From: Hymenobacter artigasi
GTDB lineage: Bacteria > Bacteroidota > Bacteroidia > Cytophagales > Hymenobacteraceae
Direction: 5' to 3'
Assembly: GCF_012275535.1 (NCBI RefSeq)
Contig: NZ_JAAVTK010000003.1
Coordinates: 124,001-188,000, forward strand
DNA length: 64,000 bases
The notes under the pieces are model-generated. The model was not told where the DNA came from. It did not search any database and was given only the letters and a program-made list of their open reading frames with translations. The position numbers and the translations under genes were made by a program. This document shows positions 30,963-40,897 of the stretch, in pieces (position 1 is the stretch's first letter; each line of letters begins with the position of its first letter).

Positions 30963-33950
30963 ATGCGTAACAAAGGATTAATCATCGCGCTCACCCTCGT
31001 CGTCACGGCGTTGTGCGCGTACTTTCTGTTCTTCACCTACATCTCGCGTGGGGTGCAGCAGAAGGCCGTAGCCTATGCCACCCACGATGGCAAACTCGAC
31101 GAAGGCCAGCGCCAGCATTACCTCGACTCGGTGTGGCGGGCACCCGTATTCGGCCCCTTCACCTACCGCGAGGTGCGCCAGAGCGAGCTCGGTCTCGGCC
31201 TCGACCTGAAAGGCGGCATGCACGTGACGCTGGAAGTTTCGCCAGTGGAAATCGTGCGCGCCATGAGCGGCAACAGCAAAGACCCGGCCTTCAACAAGGC
31301 GTTGGAACAGGCCCAGGAGGCCCAGAAAACCAACTCGGGCACGCCCTTCACGGCGCTGTTTGCCCAGGCTTACCAGCAGAACGCGCCCGGCCAGCCGCTG
31401 GCCCGCATTTTTGCCAACACCACCAACAAGAGCCGCAACATCGACATCAACTCCTCGAACGAGAAGGTGATTGGCGCGATTGATAAGGAAGTAGAAGAAG
31501 CCATCGACCGTTCCTTCAACATCCTGCGTACCCGCGTCGATAAGTTCGGCGTGAACCAGCCCACCATTCAGCGGGTGAAAGGCACCGGCCGCCTGCAAAT
31601 CGAGTTGCCCGGCGTAGACAACCCCGACCGTGTGCGCAAACTGCTGCAAGGCCAGGCCAAGCTGGAGTTCTGGGAAGTGTGGAACCAGAACGAAGTGGGC
31701 CCCTACCTGGTAGCCCTCGACAAGCAGCTGCAGGCCCGGGACGCCGCCGCCAAAGCCGGCCCCGCCGCCGCCATCAACATGGCCGACAACACTACTACCG
31801 CCGCTACGGGCGACTCGGCTACCTCGCTGGCTAAGCAGCTGGCGAAGAAATCGGGCGGTGCCGCCGACTCGTCGGCCGCTGCCAACAAGGTTGGTGCGCT
31901 GGCCAAGCTCTTCACCATGCCCGGCCGCCTGGGCGTGAACCTGCGCGACACGTCGGCCATGAACACCATCCTGCGTTCGCCCGAAGCCAAGGCGACCCTG
32001 CCCCCCACCTTGGCCCTGCTCTGGAGCCTGAAGCCGACCACCATTGACAAGCAGGAGTACTTGGAGCTGATTCCGGTGCGCAAAACCCGCGACGGCGTGC
32101 CCCCCCTGGGCGGCGAAGTAGTGAGCGATGCCCGCTCCGACATTGGCCAGAACGGCCAGCCCGAAGTACTGATGAGCATGACGCCCTCGGGCGCCCGCAA
32201 GTGGCAGAAAATGACCGCCGCCAACATTGGCAAGCAGGTGGCCATGGTGCTCGACGACTACGTGTGCTCGGCCCCCGTGGTGCAGAGCGAGATTTCGGGC
32301 GGTGGCACCAGCATCACCGGCAGCTTCGCCATCGAAGATACCCAGGACCTTGCCAACCAGCTGAAAGCTGGTAAGCTGCCCGCTCCTACGCGCATTGTGG
32401 AAGAGGCCGTAGTTGGTCCTTCGCTCGGCAAAGAGGCCATCAACCAGGGCCTGTACTCGTCGCTGGCCGGTGTGGTGATTATCATGTTGTTTATGGCCTT
32501 CTACTACGGCCGTGCCGGCGTAGTGGCCGACGTTGCGCTGCTCTTCAACATCTTCCTGATTCTGGGGGTGCTGGCGCAGTTCGGCACCGCCCTCACGCTG
32601 CCCGGCATCGCCGGTCTGATTCTGGTGATGGGTACTTCGGTAGATGCCAACGTACTGATTTTCGAACGGATTCGGGAAGAGCTGGACCACGGGCTGGGGC
32701 TAATGGATGCCATCAACAAAGGCTACTCGCGCGCTTTCTCGGCCATCTTTGACTCGAACGTGACGACCATGCTGATTGCCGTGATTCTCGGTTTCTTCGG
32801 CACGGGCCCGGTGCAAAGCTTCGCTATTACGCTCGGTATTGGTGTGCTCACCTCGTTCCTGTCGGCTGTGTTCGTGTCGCGCCTTATCATCGAGTGGATG
32901 GTGAAGGGCAACGAGAACCACCCGATGACCTTCAGCACCTCGATTTCGCGCAACCTGTTTAAAAACCTGAACTTCGACATCGTGGGCAAGCGCAAAATTG
33001 CCTATACCTTCTCGACCATCTTCATCCTCATCGGTTTCGGCCTGATGTACGTGCAGGGCGGCCCGAACCTGGGCGTGGACTTCAAAGGTGGCCGCGCCTA
33101 CGTGGTCGACTTCAACAAGACGATGGTAGCTTCCGACGTGGCCGATAAAATCCGTCCCGCGTTCCAGGATGCCGGCCTCGAAGTGAAGCAGTACGGCGCC
33201 CCCGACCGCCTGCGCATTACCACCGGCTACCTGGCTGAGGACGAAAGCCCCGCCGCCGATGCCAAAGTAGTGGCCGCCCTCAACCAGGGCCTGCAGCAGT
33301 ACAGCGCCGATGCCCCGGCTATCAAGTCGACCTCGAAAGTAGGTGCTACCATTGCCGACGACATCAAGCGCACCTCGGTGCTGTCGCTGGGTCTCACGCT
33401 GCTGGGCATCTTCGTGTACGTGCTGTTCCGCTTCGATAAGTGGCAGTACTCGATGGCGGCCGTAGTGGCCCTGTTCCACGATGCGCTGCTGGTAATCGCG
33501 GCCTACCCGATTGCCCGCCTCTTCGGCCTGAACTACGAGATGGACCAGATTTTCGTGGCCGCCGTGCTCACGGTTATCGGCTTCTCGATGAACGACACGG
33601 TGGTTATCTACGACCGTATCCGCGAGTACCTGCGCGAGAACCCCAAGCTGACGTTTGCCCAAGTGGTGAACCCGGCCCTGAACTCGACCTTCTCGCGGAC
33701 GATGATTACGTTCACCACGGTATTCCTGGTGGTGCTCGTGATGTACATCTTCGGTGGCGAAACGCTGCGCTCGTTCTCCTTCGCCATGATTATCGGTGTG
33801 ATTTTCGGCACTTACTCGTCGCTGTTCATCGCCACCCCGATTATCCTCGACACCTACGGCAAGAAAGAGGAGCGTGAGCGCCTCGCCGCTGGTGAGGACG
33901 TGAGCAACCTCTCGGGCGACGCCCCCAAGCTGAGCACCACCACGGTTTAG
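30963..33950 (+). CDS. secDF: SecD-SecF fusion, protein translocase accessory subunit
   Basis: A 995-residue inner-membrane protein joining SecD and SecF, the usual form in Bacteroidota. It uses the proton gradient to pull exported proteins through SecYEG. The SecD half has LGLDLKGGMHV (about 78-88), a large periplasmic domain, and GTSVDANVLIFERIREEL in TM4; the SecF half has LGVDFKGGRAYVVDF (about 700-714) and FSMNDTVVIYDRIREYL. The periplasmic domain holds an Ala/Thr-rich insert (about 260-310). A strong terminator follows the stop. Confidence 0.96.
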   Translation: MRNKGLIIALTLVVTALCAYFLFFTYISRGVQQKAVAYATHDGKLDEGQRQHYLDSVWRAPVFGPFTYREVRQSELGLGLDLKGGMHVTLEVSPVEIVRAMSGNSKDPAFNKALEQAQEAQKTNSGTPFTALFAQAYQQNAPGQPLARIFANTTNKSRNIDINSSNEKVIGAIDKEVEEAIDRSFNILRTRVDKFGVNQPTIQRVKGTGRLQIELPGVDNPDRVRKLLQGQAKLEFWEVWNQNEVGPYLVALDKQLQARDAAAKAGPAAAINMADNTTTAATGDSATSLAKQLAKKSGGAADSSAAANKVGALAKLFTMPGRLGVNLRDTSAMNTILRSPEAKATLPPTLALLWSLKPTTIDKQEYLELIPVRKTRDGVPPLGGEVVSDARSDIGQNGQPEVLMSMTPSGARKWQKMTAANIGKQVAMVLDDYVCSAPVVQSEISGGGTSITGSFAIEDTQDLANQLKAGKLPAPTRIVEEAVVGPSLGKEAINQGLYSSLAGVVIIMLFMAFYYGRAGVVADVALLFNIFLILGVLAQFGTALTLPGIAGLILVMGTSVDANVLIFERIREELDHGLGLMDAINKGYSRAFSAIFDSNVTTMLIAVILGFFGTGPVQSFAITLGIGVLTSFLSAVFVSRLIIEWMVKGNENHPMTFSTSISRNLFKNLNFDIVGKRKIAYTFSTIFILIGFGLMYVQGGPNLGVDFKGGRAYVVDFNKTMVASDVADKIRPAFQDAGLEVKQYGAPDRLRITTGYLAEDESPAADAKVVAALNQGLQQYSADAPAIKSTSKVGATIADDIKRTSVLSLGLTLLGIFVYVLFRFDKWQYSMAAVVALFHDALLVIAAYPIARLFGLNYEMDQIFVAAVLTVIGFSMNDTVVIYDRIREYLRENPKLTFAQVVNPALNSTFSRTMITFTTVFLVVLVMYIFGGETLRSFSFAMIIGVIFGTYSSLFIATPIILDTYGKKEERERLAAGEDVSNLSGDAPKLSTTTV

Positions 33951-34005
33951 TCTGAACCACGGATTTCTCGGCTTGCGTGGCCGATTATTTCGATTGACCT
34001 TATTG

Positions 34006-34036
34006 AAAAAAGGCTGCCTTCGGGCAGCCTTTTTTT
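34006..34036 (+). terminator. terminator after secDF
   Basis: AAAAGGCTGCC pairs with GGCAGCCTTTT around TTCG, followed by seven T. A standard intrinsic terminator 56 bases after the stop. Confidence 0.85.
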
Positions 34037-34066
34037 GTGCCTGCCGGACACGCGGTTGCGCCGTTT

Positions 34067-34225
34067 CATTAGCCGCAAAGCGGCGACACGTTGGTAGTCT
34101 GTTGTTGGCGGATGTTGAGCCGCAAAGCGGCGGCACCACTGGCGCGGGCGAGGGTGCCGCCGCTTTGCGGCTCTGCGCTGTTTTCAGCTTACTACTACCA
34201 ACGTGTCGCCGCTTTGCGGCTGATG
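34067..34225. repeat. nested double palindrome, AGCCGCAAAGCGGCG type
   Basis: Outer arms (34071-34098 and 34194-34221, 28 bp, perfect) enclose inner arms (34117-34137 and 34153-34173, 21 bp, perfect). Both arm sets start with the same word, AGCCGCAAAGCGGCG, then diverge (ACACGTTGG outside, GCACC inside). The whole 385-base gap between secDF and the Nfu gene holds this element and two terminators, and no gene. Confidence 0.85.
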
Positions 34226-34269
34226 AGGTGGGCCAGCCGTGTGTTTGCCCGCTACGGTCGACACAAACG

Positions 34270-34306
34270 AAAAGCCCCGGCGACCTTGCGGACGTCGGGG
34301 CTTTTT
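34270..34306 (-). terminator. terminator after the Nfu gene
   Basis: AAAAGCCCCGGCG pairs with CGTCGGGGCTTTT (one mismatch). On the minus strand it is followed by TTTTCG, 30 bases after the Nfu stop; T-runs on both strands make it bidirectional. Confidence 0.75.
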
Positions 34307-34335
34307 CTGGCCGGCGCGAGCCGGGATAATGCTGG

Positions 34336-34938
34336 CTAAACCGTAATACCTTCGGCTACTACGCTTTGCACTTCGGGCACCATGCGCTTGAGGAGATTCT
34401 CGATGCCGGATTTCAGGGTGACGGTGGCCGAGGGGCAGCCGGAGCACGAACCTTGCAGATTCACGGTCACGATGCCTTCGTGGTAGCTTTTGAAGGTGAT
34501 GTTGCCACCGTCCTGCTCCACGGCGGGGCGCACGTAGTTATCGAGCAAGTCGATGACTTTCTGGGCAATCTGGCCGTCCTGCTGGGTGGGGTCGCCAGCA
34601 ACGGCGGCCTGAGCTGCTTTCTGCTCGGCGGCGGGGTCGACGAGGAAAATGGGGCCGCCGGCCTCCACGTAGCTTTTCAGGAACTGGCGCAGCTCAGGAA
34701 TGAGCTGGGTCCAGGCCAACTCGGGCTGAGATTTGGTGACGGTGACGAAGTTCTGGGCGATGAACACGCGGCCCACGTAGTCGAACCCGAACAGCTCCTG
34801 CGCCAGCGGCGAGTTAGCGGCGGCTTCGAGATTGGGGTAATCCACGCTCACACCATCCACCAGCAGGTTTTGGTTAAGAACGAACTTCATGCTCTCCGGG
34901 TTGGGAGAGGCTTCGGCATAAATGGAAACAGCAGACAT
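34336..34938 (-). CDS. Nfu-type iron-sulfur cluster scaffold
   Basis: A 200-residue protein with an N-terminal Nfu_N domain (about 1-95; EASPNPESMKFVLN) and a C-terminal NifU-like domain (about 115-200) carrying the cluster-binding CxxC in GSCSGCPSA. It assembles or carries Fe-S clusters to target enzymes. I start at the ATG at 34938 (MSAVSIYAE); the frame extends upstream but the extra residues are not family-like. A -7 box lies about 50 bases upstream. Confidence 0.9.
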   Translation of the reverse strand: MSAVSIYAEASPNPESMKFVLNQNLLVDGVSVDYPNLEAAANSPLAQELFGFDYVGRVFIAQNFVTVTKSQPELAWTQLIPELRQFLKSYVEAGGPIFLVDPAAEQKAAQAAVAGDPTQQDGQIAQKVIDLLDNYVRPAVEQDGGNITFKSYHEGIVTVNLQGSCSGCPSATVTLKSGIENLLKRMVPEVQSVVAEGITV

Positions 34939-34986
34939 GGTTTCGGGGCTTAAAATCAGGGGGAAGCGCCGCCGTGGCGGCAGCTG

Positions 34987-34994
34987 CAAAGGTA
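34987..34994 (-). promoter_or_regulatory. -7 box of the Nfu gene
   Basis: On the minus strand TACCTTTG matches the consensus 49 bases before the start codon; the nearest TTG is 26 bases upstream, longer than usual. A second box, TACATTTG, lies at 35028-35021. Confidence 0.4.
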
Positions 34995-35048
34995 CAACCA
35001 CAACGGGGCGGTGGAGGTTGCAAATGTACGTACATGAATTTCAGATAC

Positions 35049-35121
35049 CGTGGCCCCTGCGAGTCCGCGCATGAGAGATGACGTTTGAATATCGCCCACT
35101 CGCGGACTCGCAGCGGCCACG
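35049..35121. repeat. palindrome, CTGCGAGTCCGCG family, copy 1
   Basis: Arms begin CGTGGCC and share CTGCGAGTCCGCG; they pair with few mismatches over about 22 bases. A second, perfect copy is at 45105-45178. It abuts the aroC stop codon exactly. Confidence 0.8.
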
Positions 35122-36201
35122 TTACAGCCGGTTGGCCCGCGCCCGAAGCAGCAAATCGGCCAGCACCAGCTGGGTCATGGCTTCCACGATGGGCACGGCG
35201 CGGGGCAGCACGCAGGGGTCGTGGCGGCCACGGCCCACCAGCGTCACGGCCTCGCCCTTATCATTGATGGTTTGCTGGGGCTGGAGCAGCGTGGCCACGG
35301 GCTTGAACGCCACCCGAAAATAAATATCCTGGCCATTCGAAATACCGCCCTGGCTGCCGCCGCTGTGGTTGGTGCGGGTGCGCACGGCCCCCAGGGCATC
35401 GGTGTAAAACTCGTCGTTGTGCTCGGAGCCCGGCAGCTTGGTGCCCTCGAAACCCGAGCCGAACTCGAAACCCTTCACGGCATTGATGCTGAGCATGGCC
35501 TGGCCCAACAGGGCGGGCAGCTTATCAAATACCGGCTCGCCGAGGCCGGCGGGTACGTGGCGCGCCACGCCCGTAATCACGCCGCCCACGGTGTCGTGCG
35601 CGGCCTGCGCGGCCCGGATGCGGGCTTCCATAAGCACGGCCGTTTCGGGGTGGGGGCAGCGCACCAGGTTGCTGTCGATGAGGCTCAAATCGAGCAGCTC
35701 GTAGCCCATGGGCACTTCTACCTCGCCCACGGCCGAGACATAGGCCGCGATTTCGATACCGAAATGGGCCAGCAGGCGCATGGCTACCGCGCCGGCGGCC
35801 ACGCGAGCGGCCGTTTCGCGGGCCGAGCTGCGGCCCCCGCCGCGATAGTCGCGGCGGCCGTACTTGGCGTCGTAGGTGTAGTCGGCGTGGCTGGCGCGGT
35901 AGGCATTCGCAATGTGCGAGTAGTCGTCGGAGCGCTGGTCGGCGTTGGGGATGAACAGGCTGATGGGCGTGCCGGTGGTCACGCCCTCGAACAGGCCCGA
36001 CTGAATGTGCACGGTATCAGCCTCCTTGCGCGGAGTGGTGAGGTCACTCTGGCCGGGCCGCCGCCGGTCGAGGGCGGCCTGAATGTGAGCGGCATCGACG
36101 GCCACGCCCGCTGGGCAGCCATCGATAATCACGCCGATGCCCGCCCCGTGCGACTCGCCAAATGTGGTGATGCGAAAAAGGGAGCCGAAAGTATTGGACA
36201 T
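35122..36201 (-). CDS. aroC: chorismate synthase
   Basis: A 359-residue FMN-dependent enzyme that turns 5-enolpyruvylshikimate-3-phosphate into chorismate, the last common step to aromatic amino acids. Landmarks are [23 protein letters not shown] (start), [30 protein letters not shown] (about 100-130, FMN-binding) and [19 protein letters not shown]. Length is normal. It stands alone; the shikimate-pathway partners are not nearby. Confidence 0.96.
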   Translation of the reverse strand: MSNTFGSLFRITTFGESHGAGIGVIIDGCPAGVAVDAAHIQAALDRRRPGQSDLTTPRKEADTVHIQSGLFEGVTTGTPISLFIPNADQRSDDYSHIANAYRASHADYTYDAKYGRRDYRGGGRSSARETAARVAAGAVAMRLLAHFGIEIAAYVSAVGEVEVPMGYELLDLSLIDSNLVRCPHPETAVLMEARIRAAQAAHDTVGGVITGVARHVPAGLGEPVFDKLPALLGQAMLSINAVKGFEFGSGFEGTKLPGSEHNDEFYTDALGAVRTRTNHSGGSQGGISNGQDIYFRVAFKPVATLLQPQQTINDKGEAVTLVGRGRHDPCVLPRAVPIVEAMTQLVLADLLLRARANRL

Positions 36202-36240
36202 TTTTTGGGGTGCTTGGTTGTTGGTGCTTGGTGCCTGGGA

Positions 36241-36343
36241 CCTGTCATCCTGAGCGCAGCGGACCTTCTCACGCTTGCGCTGATTGATATCATTGCAACC
36301 TGTTCTGGCTTGATAAAGTCCTTCGCAAGCTCAGGATGACAGG
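36241..36343. repeat. palindrome, CTGTCATCCTGAGC family
   Basis: Outer arms CCTGTCATCCTGAGC (36241-36255) and its complement (36329-36343) pair perfectly; the inner parts pair only partly. The sequence belongs to the same broad class as the element at 13725. Upstream of it (36210-36240) is a single-armed string of GGTGCTTGGT words. Confidence 0.75.
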
Positions 36344-36369
36344 CGGGACAGCCACAAATCTCCGCAAAA

Positions 36370-37911
36370 CTACGCCCGCCGCCCCGCCCGCCACCAGCCG
36401 AAGGCAGCCACGCCCGCCAGCCCGATGAGCAGCCAGTCGGCGTAGCGGCGCACGTCGCGGTACACGTCCAGCGACTGCATGGTGGTATCGGCCCCGGCCA
36501 GCGCCGGGCCGTAGAACGGGTCGTCTTCGGGCCGGGCCAGGGGCTCGATGGCGGCTACCACGCCCTGCACCAGCGGCCGCAGGCCGGGGCGCAGCACCTC
36601 GTAGCGGGCCGTAGCGGGGTTGAACACCACCAGCTGCAACAGGCTATCGAGGGGCAGCGCGCCGGGCCGCCGGACCACCAGCCGGTACCGAAACAGCTTG
36701 CGGCCGCCGCCCGGCGCGGGCTCCTCGCGCACGTCGGGGCCGTACACGTCCAGGCCCGGCCAGGGGGCCACCACCGGGGCCAGCACCGCCGATAAATTCC
36801 CCGACCCGGCCACGCCAAAGGTGTAAGTAAACGACTCGCCCACCCGGAACTTCGTCCGGCTCACAGCCTCCTGCAGCGTGAAGCGGCCCACGGCCACCGG
36901 ACTGCCAGGGGCGGCCGGGGGCAGCGGCTGCACTGCCACCTCCACGCCGGGCGAGGTATAGGTTTTGTAGCCCGCCAGACGGTTTTCCTGGCCGGGCTCG
37001 GGCTTTTTCAGGAGCTTGAACTTCACCATGGTGAGGGCCAGGGCGGGGAAGCGCAGGGGCTGGGCCGTGAGGGGATAATAAAGGTTTTCGGCCAGCCGGA
37101 AGCGCAGGTATTTCTGGCCCAGGTGGCGCACGGTGTCGGGCGTCACGCTGGGTTCGGGGCCGGGCTCCTGCCAGGCGGTGGACTGGTGCAGCTCGTGCAG
37201 CAGGGGCGGCAGCTGGTCGGTAAAATCGTGGAAGGCCAGCAGGGCCTGGTCCTCGGGCTTGAGGTAGAAATACAGCCCCACGCGCACGCCCTCGCCCACA
37301 AACACGCGCGGCCGGTCGGCCACCACGGCCAGGAAGGCGTGGTCGGCCCGCTCTTCGTAAAGCACCGGTTTGGGCTTGCCAAACATTTTGTCGAGGTCGG
37401 CCACGGCTTGCAGGGGGGCCGTAGGGTTGGCGGGTTTGGTGATAGCGCCCGGATTGGGCGGGCTGGCCGGCTCCACGCGCACGGTGGCGGCTTTGCTACG
37501 CAGCACCACGCCATTCACCGTGAGCTGGAAGGGCTTGATAACGATTTCGCCCTCGCCGTAGGGCACGTAGCGCTGGGTGATGGTGAGGTCAGAAAACCGC
37601 CGGCCCTGCACGATGCGCGTAGTGGTGGTGCTGGTTTTGCCGCTTTTCTTGAAGCCCTCCAGCTCCGGAAACTCCGAGTATTTGTCGAGCGCGCCGCCGC
37701 GCAGCCGGAAGGCCAGCGTGAATATCCCCGTAACGGGCAGCGTGGCCGGCCCGGGCAGCAGCTCCACATCGGCCGGCGGGGTGGCCGGGGGCCGGGGCTG
37801 GGCAGCCGGCGCGGCCGGGTTCGGTTTGGGTGGGGCCACTGGTGGGGCCTGGCCCGGTCCGGCCAGTAGCAGCCCCGGCAGCAGTCCCAACGCCCAAAAA
37901 AGTCCTCCCAT
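36370..37911 (-). CDS. BatD-like protein
   Basis: A 513-residue exported protein with a signal peptide (about 1-24), a Pro/Ala-rich spacer (about 25-45), tandem immunoglobulin-like domains (about 50-400) and one C-terminal membrane helix (WLLIGLAGVAAFGWW) with a short basic tail. The motif RIVQGRRFSDLTITQRYVPYGEGEIVIKPFQLTVNG is typical of the BatD (aerotolerance-related) family found in Bacteroidota. batA, B, C and E are not adjacent, which is unusual. I use the ATG at 37911; a GTG two codons earlier is possible. Confidence 0.8.
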   Translation of the reverse strand: MGGLFWALGLLPGLLLAGPGQAPPVAPPKPNPAAPAAQPRPPATPPADVELLPGPATLPVTGIFTLAFRLRGGALDKYSEFPELEGFKKSGKTSTTTTRIVQGRRFSDLTITQRYVPYGEGEIVIKPFQLTVNGVVLRSKAATVRVEPASPPNPGAITKPANPTAPLQAVADLDKMFGKPKPVLYEERADHAFLAVVADRPRVFVGEGVRVGLYFYLKPEDQALLAFHDFTDQLPPLLHELHQSTAWQEPGPEPSVTPDTVRHLGQKYLRFRLAENLYYPLTAQPLRFPALALTMVKFKLLKKPEPGQENRLAGYKTYTSPGVEVAVQPLPPAAPGSPVAVGRFTLQEAVSRTKFRVGESFTYTFGVAGSGNLSAVLAPVVAPWPGLDVYGPDVREEPAPGGGRKLFRYRLVVRRPGALPLDSLLQLVVFNPATARYEVLRPGLRPLVQGVVAAIEPLARPEDDPFYGPALAGADTTMQSLDVYRDVRRYADWLLIGLAGVAAFGWWRAGRRA

Positions 37912-38182
37912 AGTCACTAGCGCATTATCACCCCCTAAAAGTAGCAGAAAGCGCTGAATTCAGCTATTCCAGCCAAAATCATACTCCGGAATTCGCAGGC
38001 CAATCCCAGCCTCACTGCAAAAAATGCGGGCCAAATCAATCCTTTGCCCCGGCAATTGCCGTATCTGGTCACAAATCACCTCACGGTTGCGGTTTTTCAT
38101 TTCACAGACGGGCTTTTGGCACCGTCCAGAATTGTATTGCCTTCTCCGCTGGCTTCAATTTTCACTTAATTAATCCACGCTC

Positions 38183-38938
38183 ATGTCTGACAACCTCCAG
38201 CCCCGCGGCTCCGACGACACCTCGTTCGCTCAGCCGCTATACACTCCTATTAAGCGGCGCTCGTTCTTCATGTATGCCGGCGCTACGGCCGGGGCTTCGG
38301 CCTTGGTACTGGCCGGCTGCTCGAAAGACAGCAACAACGCAACTCCTTCGTTGCCCGCCGGCAATAGCGTGACTTCCAGCGGTGCCATCAGCCTGGGTTC
38401 GGGCGATGTGGGCGTGCTGAACTTCGCCTATGCTCTGGAGCAGCTCGAAGCCGACTTCTACAGCAAAGTGGCCGCTTTGCCTTCCGGCATTCTTACCGGC
38501 AGCGAGTACACCTACTTCCAGGAGGTAGCCAAGCACGAAGCCATTCACCGCGACTTCTTTAAGGCGGCGTTGACGCGTGACGCCAGCGGCCAGGTGCTGC
38601 GCGGCCTCAATCCCAAGTACCCGGCTGCTACGTTCACAGACCGCACCAACATTCTGGCCACGGCCAAAGCATTCGAAGACCTTGGCGTAGCTGCTTATAA
38701 CGGCGCCGGCAAGCTCATCAAAACCCCCGCTTACCTGGTTATTGCTGGGCAAATTGTATCGGTAGAAGCCCGCCACGCGGCTTATATCCGCGAGTTGGTT
38801 ACGCCGGGCTCGTTTGCCGCCGACGACATCGTGAACGCCACTTCGGGCCTCGACGACCAGAAGTCGCCCACGGATGTTATCGCCATCGCCCAGAACTTCA
38901 TCACGGAGAAGCTGGACGCTAGCACGGTTGGCAAATAA
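38183..38938 (+). CDS. Tat-type lipoprotein with ferritin-like domain, pair 1 member A
   Basis: A 251-residue Ferritin_2 protein. N-terminal IKRRSFFMYAGATAGA followed by lipobox LAGC (Cys46) indicates Tat export and lipid anchoring. The four-helix bundle keeps the complete di-iron ligand set: Glu86/Glu89 (helix A), Glu119 and His122 (ExxH), Glu165, and Glu195 and His198 (ExxH). Related proteins are linked to desiccation or oxidative stress, but their function is unproven; iron or peroxide handling is inferred from the ligands. It is 34 bases before its partner. Confidence 0.85.
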   Translation: MSDNLQPRGSDDTSFAQPLYTPIKRRSFFMYAGATAGASALVLAGCSKDSNNATPSLPAGNSVTSSGAISLGSGDVGVLNFAYALEQLEADFYSKVAALPSGILTGSEYTYFQEVAKHEAIHRDFFKAALTRDASGQVLRGLNPKYPAATFTDRTNILATAKAFEDLGVAAYNGAGKLIKTPAYLVIAGQIVSVEARHAAYIRELVTPGSFAADDIVNATSGLDDQKSPTDVIAIAQNFITEKLDASTVGK

Positions 38939-38972
38939 CCCCCCTTCCCTTCACTTGTAATCAATTTTTGTT

Positions 38973-39854
38973 ATGGATTTCTTCAAAATAATTGACCAGC
39001 TTTCGGAAGTGGACGCTGACGTACTGGGCCGCTTCAACTCGCGCCGCGCGGTGTTTGGCTCGCTGGGCACTGCTGCCAAGCGCTCGGCTCTGGCCGCTAC
39101 GCCGCTGTTCCTGGGTGCCTTGTTCCAGAAGGCTTACGCTGGCACTGCTGCCACCGGAGTTGAGGTGCTGCAATATGCCCTGGCCCTGGAATTGTTCGAG
39201 CAGGACTTCTACGCCAAGGTGAAGGCTTCGTCGCCTTACGCCAACGCTTCGGCTGCCGATAAGGCGGCCATCGACCAAATCAAAAAGCACGAAGACTCGC
39301 ACGTTACCTTGCTGCGCGGCGCTATCAGCGGCCTCGGCGCTACTCCGGTAACCGGCGTTACGTTTAAGGCGGCTGTGTTTGCGGGTCTCACGACCTTCAA
39401 AACCGGTGCTGCTGCTACCAGCCAGCTCGGCATTGCCCAGCTGCTGGAAGACACCGGTGTGCGCGCCTACAAAGGCCGCGCCGGCGAACTGCTCGGTACC
39501 GACCTGCTCACCGTGGCGCTGCAAATCCACTCGGTGGAAGCCCGCCACGCCGCTAAAATCCGCGACATGCGCGGCCAGCGCGCCTGGGTAAACCCTGCTG
39601 ATGACTTGGCAGCTCACCCCGTGTACACGAGCGGCGTAACGACTGGCTCGACCCCGGCGGCCTTTGGCCTCGTGGTACCGCCGTACACGGCGCCTAGCCC
39701 GGTTGAGAACAACACAACCCAATCGAACGTGGACATCAAAGCTGGTCTGGGAGCTACGTACACTGCCAGCGATGCGGCAGCTGCTTTCGACGAGTACCTG
39801 CAGGTTGCCGAAGTGCTCGATAACTCGCGCGCTGGTGGCCTGATTGGTGCCTAA
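38973..39854 (+). CDS. Tat-type ferritin-like protein, pair 1 member B
   Basis: A 293-residue Ferritin_2 protein. The N-terminus has SRRAVFGSLG and a hydrophobic stretch ending KAYAG, a Tat-like signal without lipobox. Ligands are complete: Glu73/Glu76, Glu107 and His110, Glu159, Glu189 and His192. The C-terminal 90 residues beyond the bundle are Thr/Pro/Asn-rich and end in DEYLQVAEVLDNSRAGG, which is kept in all B members. It shares a transcript with member A; a hairpin follows. Confidence 0.85.
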   Translation: MDFFKIIDQLSEVDADVLGRFNSRRAVFGSLGTAAKRSALAATPLFLGALFQKAYAGTAATGVEVLQYALALELFEQDFYAKVKASSPYANASAADKAAIDQIKKHEDSHVTLLRGAISGLGATPVTGVTFKAAVFAGLTTFKTGAAATSQLGIAQLLEDTGVRAYKGRAGELLGTDLLTVALQIHSVEARHAAKIRDMRGQRAWVNPADDLAAHPVYTSGVTTGSTPAAFGLVVPPYTAPSPVENNTTQSNVDIKAGLGATYTASDAAAAFDEYLQVAEVLDNSRAGGLIGA

Positions 39855-39892
39855 CCAACGAAGGCTGCTTTTCTAAAGCACCAAATTCCAAC

Positions 39893-39925
39893 AAAGCCGG
39901 CTCCGCTCACGCGGGGCCGGCTTTG
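39893..39925 (+). terminator. hairpin after ferritin pair 1
   Basis: AAAGCCGGCTCCGC pairs with GCGGGGCCGGCTTT. The T-run after it is weak, so terminator function is likely but not certain. It separates pair 1 from pair 2. Confidence 0.6.
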
Positions 39926-40120
39926 CGATTTATACAGCCCGCCGGAGCCGGGGTTTCGTTTCCGGGGTTTGCAACGAGTTAGCTTTGTATCGGCATCTTC
40001 CTGCTGAATCCTTTTTGGTATTCGGGCGCAGGGGGCGAGTGGCGGCTTTCGCCCTGGTTCGCGCCGGGCCGTGGGCTCTCGCATTTGCCACTCCTTTTGT
40101 TCATCAAACGCTATTTTTTT

Positions 40121-40870
40121 ATGTCCGATACGCTTCGGCCCACCGATTCCCAAAGCCCGCAGCCGGGGCAGCCCCTGCTGGCACGCATCAAGCGCCGGTC
40201 CTTCTTCATGTATGCCGGCGCTACGGCCGGGGCCACGGCGCTGGTTTTGGCCGGCTGCTCGAAGGATACCTCTACGCCCAGCAGCGCCACGGGCAACGTG
40301 AGCTTCGGCACCGGCGATGCCAGTGTGCTCAACTATGCCTACGCCCTGGAGCAGCTCGAAGCCGCCTTCTACGCCAAGGTAGCGGCCCTCACAGTTTCGC
40401 CCCTGCTGGCCGCCGAGGTGCCGTATTTTGCCAAAGTGGCCACCCACGAGGCCATTCACCGCGACTTTCTGCGCACGGCCATCAACCGCGACTTTGGCGG
40501 CACCATCATCCCCGACCTCACCCCGAAATTCGACAGCATCGACTTCACCAAGCGCGTGAAGGCTCCCGCCGACACCAAGCTGGGCATTCTCGATGCCGCC
40601 AAGGCCTTCGAAGACCTGGGCGTGGCCGCTTACAACGGCGCGGCCAAGCTGCTCAAAAGCCCGGTGTACCTGGGCATCGCGGGCCAGATTGTCTCGGTTG
40701 AGGCGCGGCACGCGGCTTACGTGCGCGACCTGATTCTGCCCGGCTCTTTCGCCACCAACGAAGCGGGCGACGTGCTCGGCTTCGACCGGCAGCTGGCCCC
40801 CGCCGCCGTGCTCACCATCGCGCAGAACTACGTGGAGCAGACGCTCAACGGCAGCACCATCGGCCAGTAA
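40121..40870 (+). CDS. Tat-type lipoprotein with ferritin-like domain, pair 2 member A
   Basis: A 249-residue paralogue of the pair 1 A protein, with the same signal IKRRSFFMYAGATAGA and lipobox LAGC (Cys46) and a nearly identical first 48 residues. All di-iron ligands are kept (ALEQLEAAFY, HEAIHRDF, FEDLGVAAY, SVEARHAAY). I start at the ATG at 40121. It is followed 27 bases later by member B. The 266-base gap before it holds a TAGCTTTG -7-like box at 39980-39987. Confidence 0.87.
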   Translation: MSDTLRPTDSQSPQPGQPLLARIKRRSFFMYAGATAGATALVLAGCSKDTSTPSSATGNVSFGTGDASVLNYAYALEQLEAAFYAKVAALTVSPLLAAEVPYFAKVATHEAIHRDFLRTAINRDFGGTIIPDLTPKFDSIDFTKRVKAPADTKLGILDAAKAFEDLGVAAYNGAAKLLKSPVYLGIAGQIVSVEARHAAYVRDLILPGSFATNEAGDVLGFDRQLAPAAVLTIAQNYVEQTLNGSTIGQ

Positions 40871-40897
40871 TCTTCTTCTTCCGACTTCTCCTTTGCC

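Noticed and set aside
30978..34139. Very long leftward frames opposite secDF
   Set aside because: Antisense shadows of secDF; Gly/His/Val-rich composition typical of GC-rich antisense frames.
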